Shown here: positions 57,926 to 64,000 of the stretch, piece by piece | Numbering within the stretch: the stretch's first letter is position 1 | How the letters are laid out: the number at the start of each line of letters is the position of its first letter | Source of the DNA: Trema orientale | Taxonomy: Eukaryota; Streptophyta; Magnoliopsida; Rosales; Cannabaceae | Direction of reading: 5' to 3' | DNA: 64,000 nt | Assembly (NCBI GenBank): GCA_002914845.1 | Contig: JXTC01000312.1 | Coordinates: 254,930 to 318,929, forward strand | Notes under the pieces: generated by a model | What the model was told of the DNA's origin: nothing | What the model saw: only the letters and a program-made list of their open reading frames with translations | Databases searched by the model: none | Position numbers and translations under genes: made by a program

Positions 57926-60900
57926 TATTGGAAATAAGAGATTTTTAAGGCTAGAAAGACTATGGGAGAAACTAGAGAGAATTTTGGTAGAAACGGAGAA
58001 CTTGTATTACTACTTGAATTGTTTCTTTTTGGCCTGATACAAAATAGGGGGAAGAGAACTCTATTTATACTACTCCAGTGATGATTCTAGATAGTATAAC
58101 AATGCTCCATCCAACCACTTAATTAATTATATAATCTAGTAAATATAAGAATACTCTAGAAATTTGGGTATTAATCTATGGGCTATTAGACATATACACA
58201 AGACAAGCACAACTAACAATACAAGTCCAAATAACTAAACTACTTAACTATAGCCTAATGGGTCATAAATAAGTTTAGCCCCCATTAAACTTGATTTGTG
58301 ACACTGAGTAAATTTCTTAGCTTGAGAAAATCTTCATACTTGAGTGGTTTGGTGAAGATATCCACCACTTTATCTTGAGTCTTCACATACTTCAGTTACA
58401 CGTCCTTTCTTGCAACACATTCTCTTATGTAATGGTAGTTGGTATCGATATGCTTGCTTCTATCATGGAAGACAGGATTCTTTGCCAATATAATTGTTGA
58501 TTTATTATCAATACAAATCTCAATAGGTTCATTCCACGGAATGTATAGTTCTTTCAATAAGTTTCTTAGCCAAATTGCATGACAGATATATGATACAGCT
58601 GCAACATACTTTGCTTTATAGCTTGAGAGTGTGACAATTGGTTACTTCTTAGATATCCGTGTGAAAGCAGTATCTCCCATAAAGAATGTAAAGCCACTTA
58701 TACTCTTTCGATCATCTAGGTCTCAACTCCAATCATGTCGCTATAACCTATAAGATTATAGTTATTGGATTATAAATATCGTAAGCCATATATATTATAC
58801 CTTTAATATATCAAAGGATTCTCTTGGCAACCTTCAAGTGAGTAGTTGTTGGAGTTTCCATGTAACGATTGACAAAGCCTACATCATAGATAATGTCAGG
58901 TCTTGTACAAGTCAGGTAGCACAAACTTCTAACTAAGCTCTTGTAGAGTGTTGGATCCACCTTTTCTCATTCGTCATGTAGTTTGACTCCACATTTGATC
59001 GGTGTATTGATAGCCTTGCAATCATTCATCTTGAACTTCTTAATAATCTCCTTGGCGTAACCTTCTTGTGAAATGAAAATTCCATCTTCTTCTTACTTCA
59101 CTTCTATGCCAAGATAGTGACACATGAGTCCAATGGCGGTCATCTCAATCTCCTTTGTCATTGCTTTCTAAAACTCTTTAAACATAGATGGATTACTCCC
59201 CGTGAAGATCAAATCATCGACATAGAGGCACACATTCAAGATATCTCTATCTTTTACTTTGATGTACAACTCATACTCATAAGGACTGAAGTTGTTATCT
59301 TGGAAGTACTTATTAATGTGGCTATTTTATGCTCTCGATGCATGCTTTAACCTCTAAAGTCCTTCTTCTACTTTAGAACCTTGTTTTCTTATCCTTTAAT
59401 CTCATACCCAGATGGTTGCTCTATATAGACTTTCTCTTTAAGGACTTCATTTAAGAAAGTAGACTTAACATCCATTTGATGAATTTTCTATTTATTTTGA
59501 GTAGCCGATGAGATGATCAATCATACCTTTTCTAGACAATTGACAAGAGTAAATACCTCATCATAATCGATGTCAGGTTTTTGACTATATTCTTTCACGA
59601 CCAATCTAGCCTTATATCTCTCAACTTCTCTTTTAGCATTCTTCTTAGCCTTGTAAACCCATTTCATGCCGATTATTTTGTGCTTTTTTGCAAGTGTAGC
59701 AAGCTCCTATGTATCATTCTTTGTGATTGCCTATATTTCTTTATCCATTGCATCTCGCCACTTCTTACTTTATATAGCTTCATCAAAGTTTAATGGTTCA
59801 CACTCAGCAATGAGACAAAAGAGAGTCAAGTTATTTTGATTTTTAGTAACCTCATATATCTCTTGTAAACTCCTTAATCTTAGTATCCTTTCACTTGAAC
59901 TACTACTTAAAGATGATCATGGTGTTGTTTCTTGATGAGCGTTTGCCATTGGTGAAGTAGGTGGGGTAACAGGCTCTTGCGATTCTTCTCTTACTTACTG
60001 CATTCTTTGTTGCTCGCTTTTTTCTCCAATATATAGTAGGAAGTCATAATTTCCCTCTTATGCGTGCCATTCCCAAGTACTTTCTTTGTCAAACTCTACA
60101 TTGTGACTAATAATGGTCTTACCATTGCTTGGATTACAGAGCTTATAGCCTTTTGAGTTAGAGTCGTAGCTGATAAAGATAAACTTCTCACTTTTATCGT
60201 CGAGCTTGGTTTTGCTTTCATCGGGCATGTGAACATAAGCTATGCTTCCAAAAACTCTTAGGTGAGAGTTTCCGAGCTTTTTTTCACTCTAAGTTTCTTG
60301 TGGTGTCTTTCCTAATACACTTCTTATTGCAGAGTGATTTGACAAATAGACTGCACAGGCTACAACTTCAAACCAAAACTCTTTTGGCATTCCTTTACTC
60401 TTGAGCATGCTTCTGGCCATATCTAGGATTGTTCTACTCTTCCTTTCTACGATACCATTCTGTTGAGGAGATCTCGGTTTAAAGGATGACGGATGCCATT
60501 ATCTTTACAATACTTCTAAAACTCGTTGGATGTAAATTCTCCTTCTTTATTAGATCTCATTGCCTTGATACTTCGACCACTTTTCTTTTCAATAAGTGTC
60601 TTGAACTTCTTGAATTTTTTGAGCACCTCTGATTTCTCCTTCGAAAAATACACCCAGAACTTTCTTGAAAAGTCATCGATAAAGGGAGAAAGTAGTTACT
60701 CTTATCGAGAAAACTTGGTCTTATTAGACCACATACATCGGTATGTATGAGCTCAAGCGATTTATGGGCTCGAGAAATTGATTTTCTTGAAAAACTTCTT
60801 CTGAATTGCTTTCTTAATAAGCATCTTTCACATAATTGGTCTGGTTGACTGATGAAAAGCAGACCTCAAACCATCTCCTTCTTTGCTAATAATTCTAGGT

Positions 60901-62470
60901 TGCCAAAATTGAGATGTCTAAACCTTAGGTGCCAAAGCCACGATGAATCTTTGTAGTAAGCCTTTAGACACTTTGCCACGTCATTTTGAATGTGGAACAA
61001 GAAAATTCTATTTCTTGTCATTTGCACTTCGGTGATTAACTTGTTTCTATTATCTCTTAAAGAAATACTATTTTCTTTCATGTGAATATCAAAGCCTTTT
61101 TCTAAGAAATGGCCAAGGCTCAAGATATTACTCTTCATGTTAGGCATATAGTAAACGTTTCGAATAAACTGATGTTCTTTTTTTCTCAAGCATATAAGAA
61201 TTTTACCTTTTTCTGCTGCCTTGAAATCATCTCCAAATGAAACATTTCCAGTCACCGACTCATCAAATTCTATGAACATATCCTTTCTTCCACATATATG
61301 ATTGGTTGTATCGCTGTCAAAGTACTATATATTTTCTTGGCACCCATTGGTCTCCTTACATGCTAACAACAATATATATTCCTCTTATCTTTTATCTTTA
61401 GCATAGTTGGCTCTCTCTTGCACCTTCTTTAGAGCACTATATTCGAAAGCGTAATGATCATATCTTTAACAGTTGTGACACTTGATTTGGGACTTATCAT
61501 GCCAATGTCGTGGGCTACCTCTTCCATGACCTCTTGTTGGGCTTTTTCTTGTTGCTCATTCGGACTCCGATCGGACTGATTTTTATGGCCGCGTGTTTGT
61601 GTCGTCAATCTCTTCAATTTGATAGTCTATTGTGGTATGTTTGGAACAAATTTCTAATACTCTCAATCTGAAGAATTCTTTTCTGATGTAGAAGATCAGT
61701 CAAAGCTGCATCCACAGAGCATACTTAGAATTTCAAGAGAACTCACTACCTCGCTTTGATACCACTTTGTTGGAAATAGGAGATTTTCAAAGCTAGAAAG
61801 GCTAAGAGATAAATTAGAGAGAATTTTGATTGAAGAGGAGAACTTATATTACTACTTGTATTGTTTTCTTTTGGCTTGATACAAAATGGCGGGGAGGAGC
61901 ACTCTATTTATACTACTCCAAGGATGATTCTAGATAGTGTAACAATGCTCAATATAACTACTAACCTCTAACTACCTAATTAATTATATAATCTAGCAAA
62001 TACAAAAATATTCTAAAAACTTGAGTATTAAACTATGGGCTATTAGACATATACACAAAAATAAGCCCAACTAACAATACAAGCCCAAATAACTACACTA
62101 CTTAACTATGGCCTAATGGGTCATAAATAAGTTTGAGAAACTAGAAAGAATTTTAGTGGAAGAAGAAAACTTGTATTACTACTTGAATTGTTTCTTTTTT
62201 GCTTGATATAAATTGGAGGGAGGAGCACTATATTTATACTACTCCAAAGATGATTCTAGATGGTGTAACAATACTCCATCTAATCACTAACCACAAACCA
62301 CCTAATTAATTATACAATCTAGCAAATATAAGAATACTCTAGAAACTTGAGTATTAAATTATAGACTATTAGACACGCACACGAAACAAGCCCAACTAAT
62401 AACATAAACTCAAATAACTAAACTACTTAACTATAGCTTAATATGTCACAAATAAATTTAGTTTCTAACA
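57926..62470 (-). mobile_element. Copia LTR retrotransposon, all main parts present but decayed
   Basis: Minus-strand element. The 3' LTR is 57926 to about 58278, internal region about 58279-61767, and 5' LTR 61768-62470, where the LTR sequence is partly duplicated (second copy from about 62114). The primer-binding site adjoins the 5' LTR (tggtatcaaagcg, initiator-Met type). Target duplication GAGCA is at 57921-57925 and 62471-62475. Recognisable parts: a zinc-knuckle region near 61430-61617, the pre-integrase domain (WLWHLRFRHLNFGNLELLAK, about 60866-61279), integrase, RT and RNase H. Many breaks are present, so it is not functional. The LTRs differ visibly (roughly a tenth of positions by eye), which suggests an old insertion. 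It interrupts exon 2 of gene X. Confidence 0.88.
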
Positions 62471-62491
62471 GAGCATTAAGCCAAGAATTAA
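62471..62491 (-). pseudogene. Gene X exon 2, 5' edge, cut by the Copia element
   Basis: After an AG acceptor (complement of 62492-62493) the minus strand reads VNSWLNAL up to the GAGCA duplication. The frame continues exactly in the copies beyond the LTR (LLSKLYKLADTIG), and the phase fits exon 1. So one exon was interrupted by the retrotransposon. Confidence 0.65.
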
Positions 62492-62880
62492 CTCGAATTA
62501 ACTTAATACAAATAGTAACAACTATTGATTATTAAAATGACCTTTTTGGCCTCATTAAAGCCTCACTAGCACATGGATAATTTCCATTCTCCATCACTTT
62601 TAGCCATACTGAACAACCATAGAGCTTTAGGCCATAATTTTAGGATTATAGCCGTATCATAATTTTAGCCATACTGAACAGCTATAGTTAAAATAGAATT
62701 TTTACAATAATTTTGGGCCAAAACAGAGTTAATCCTACATTCTTGAATAGTGCAAATCCCAAAAGCAGTCCATATTTTCTCTCTCTATATGTGTATATAT
62801 ATATATCCATTTTAATCGAATAAATTCGATTTAAACCTTTCTTTCTAAATAAGAAAAGAAAAATCAGAGTGAAAACGTAC

Positions 62881-62944
62881 CACAATCATCGTCGTTAACT
62901 TGCTTCTTCTTTTGGTTTCCCTTTCCGTTAGTGTGTTTGGCCAT
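62881..62944 (-). pseudogene. Gene X exon 1 (start codon exon)
   Basis: Minus-strand ATG at 62944 followed by MAKHTNGKGNQKKKQVNDDD and C, ending in a GT donor (gtacgt, 62875-62880), phase 1. That matches the acceptor at 62491, giving DDDCVNSWLNAL across the junction. A short basic-then-acidic N-terminus suggests a nuclear or nucleolar protein, which is inference only. With a 4.5-kb Copia insertion in exon 2, a normal product is not expected from this locus. I do not recognise the family. Confidence 0.6.
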
Positions 62945-64000
62945 GGCTCAGAGCTTTTTGAAAATGGTATTTTTCTAAGTAAGCTTTATAAAATGGTATT
63001 TGTCAAAATTAATCTTTTAATACAACATCTTAATACAAATGCAAAACCAAACACAGTACTGTAATAGAATAATACAATACAATATAATACAACTCAATAT
63101 AATACATCACAATACAATACAATATAATACAGCGTACTAAACATGGCCTTAGAGAGGTAAATTTTGTTTTCAAGTGTTTAGAAATACTAAGCGATTACTT
63201 ATAAACGTGTTCTAAGTTACTACTAAGCGATTACTCATCTTCTAGTAGAGAAAAATGTCCCAGATCTATGCAATATATACTAAAACCAGATAATGTTGGA
63301 TTATTAGCTTTTTCTATGTGAAAACGTTTCTTATTAATTTATTGTTTTGTCTGTTTGTTCGGTAGGAAAATGAAGGAAAATTATAGGGCTTGCTTTGGAT
63401 TCATTTTATTTTTTGTTTTTTGTTTTTTCAAATAGAAGATTGGAAAATTTTTTTGGAAGTTTGCTTGGCAACCTTGTTTTTGTTTTTTGTTTTTAAAAAT
63501 TGTTAACAAAAATTTCAAAAAAAGTGGTAACAAAAATTTTTAATATTTTTAAAACAAATTTCAAAAATAAAAAAACATACAAATATTTGTACACAAGTAC
63601 GTATAAGTATATACATATACAAATATAAGTTTATATGATTTTTCTCTCATTTTTTGCACTTTATTATTTTTAGAAACAAGTAGCAAAATAAATTTTGCCA
63701 AGTATGTTTCTTATTTATAAAAATTGAAAACCAAAACAAAAGTTTTACTTTGTGCAGTTCTTTCTTCGTTTTATTTATTTATTTATTTTAATGGCTTTTA
63801 CACAAATTTAGTTGTCGAAATTCATGTCTAACTAATAAATTGATGACAAATTATCCCAAATTTGAAACTACGTTTATTAAGTTTTCAATTTTGTCATTTT
63901 ATTGATTTTTTTGTATAATAAGTCATTAACTACTGATTGGACATAACTTGCGACAATGAAGATTTTTCTTTTGTACATAGGCCAATTATTCATGAAAAAT
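62945..64000. other. 5' flank of gene X and AT-rich sequence
   Basis: The region 63030-63150 is rich in aatac/aatataat words, ending in gcgtactaaacatggcc. It resembles 44369-44520 and may be a MITE in the gene-X promoter. The remainder holds T- and A-rich runs (attt repeats at 63767-63790) and no supported gene. Confidence 0.4.

Overview
This is a gene-poor, AT-rich, transposon-dense stretch of a land-plant nuclear genome, most likely a eudicot. The evidence is spliced plant genes with GT/AG introns, a plant-specific XB3-family E3 ligase, a DUF295/KIB F-box protein, and Copia, Gypsy, LINE, SINE, CACTA, hAT and Mutator-like repeats. There is no bacterial organisation and no CRISPR. One 743-base run of N (42095-42837) is an assembly gap. 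The species cannot be named from the sequence alone.

Only two host genes look intact. (1) 1622-4743, minus strand: a ten-exon gene for a 512-residue ankyrin-repeat/RING E3 ubiquitin ligase of the XBAT33 type. Every splice junction could be placed. (2) 18827-20068, minus strand: a single-exon F-box/DUF295 protein of 413 residues with an acidic insert. Broken host genes are: a phosphatase-inhibitor-2 pseudogene (31327-32409, plus), a berberine-bridge-enzyme-like fragment (26354-26659, minus), a UBC32-type E2 N-terminus inside a Mutator-like element (35641-35725, minus), dispersed copies of XBAT33 exon 4 and its introns at several loci, and an unidentified small Lys-rich gene ('gene X') whose first exon lies at 62881-62944 and whose second exon is interrupted by a Copia element.

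Layout: 0-5 kb XBAT33 and flanks; 5.5-8.6 kb a long-TIR element and a 5'-truncated LINE; 9.3-10.9 kb a Copia solo LTR with perfect 5-bp target duplication; 11.3-12.5 kb an array of degenerate ACTAGTAACC words; 13.2-16 kb a MITE, an XBAT33 fragment and a Mutator-like element; 17.8-18.5 kb a short poly(A) retroposon; 18.8-20.1 kb the F-box gene; 21.8-25.2 kb a small LTR element with a second solo LTR nested inside; 25-29 kb MITEs, the BBE fragment and a second Mutator-like element with GTCACAA/TTGTGAC arrays; 30-36 kb the IPP-2 pseudogene and the Pack-MULE-like element; 36-44 kb another XBAT33 fragment, further arrays, a Gypsy-like remnant with minisatellites, the gap, and three hairpin repeats; 44.7-62.5 kb a composite tandem array.

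The composite array is the most structured part. An XBAT33 fragment was hit by a CACTA transposon (3-bp CAT duplication). It lies beside the 3' half of gene X, into which a minus-strand Copia element had inserted (5-bp GAGCA duplication). The block from the CACTA 3' end through XBAT33 fragment, gene X and Copia 3' part was then copied, giving three units that start near 48.8, 51.5 and 54.9 kb. hAT-like MITEs with 8-bp duplications later landed in units 2 and 3, with empty sites preserved in sister units. A ~0.77-kb block (52.6-53.4 and 57.35-58.1 kb) is nearly identical and must reflect a much later copying event. No new functional system is evident. The most interesting signals are the repeated shedding of XBAT33 exon 4, the palindromic-word arrays, and a triplet of hairpins with compensated stem changes.
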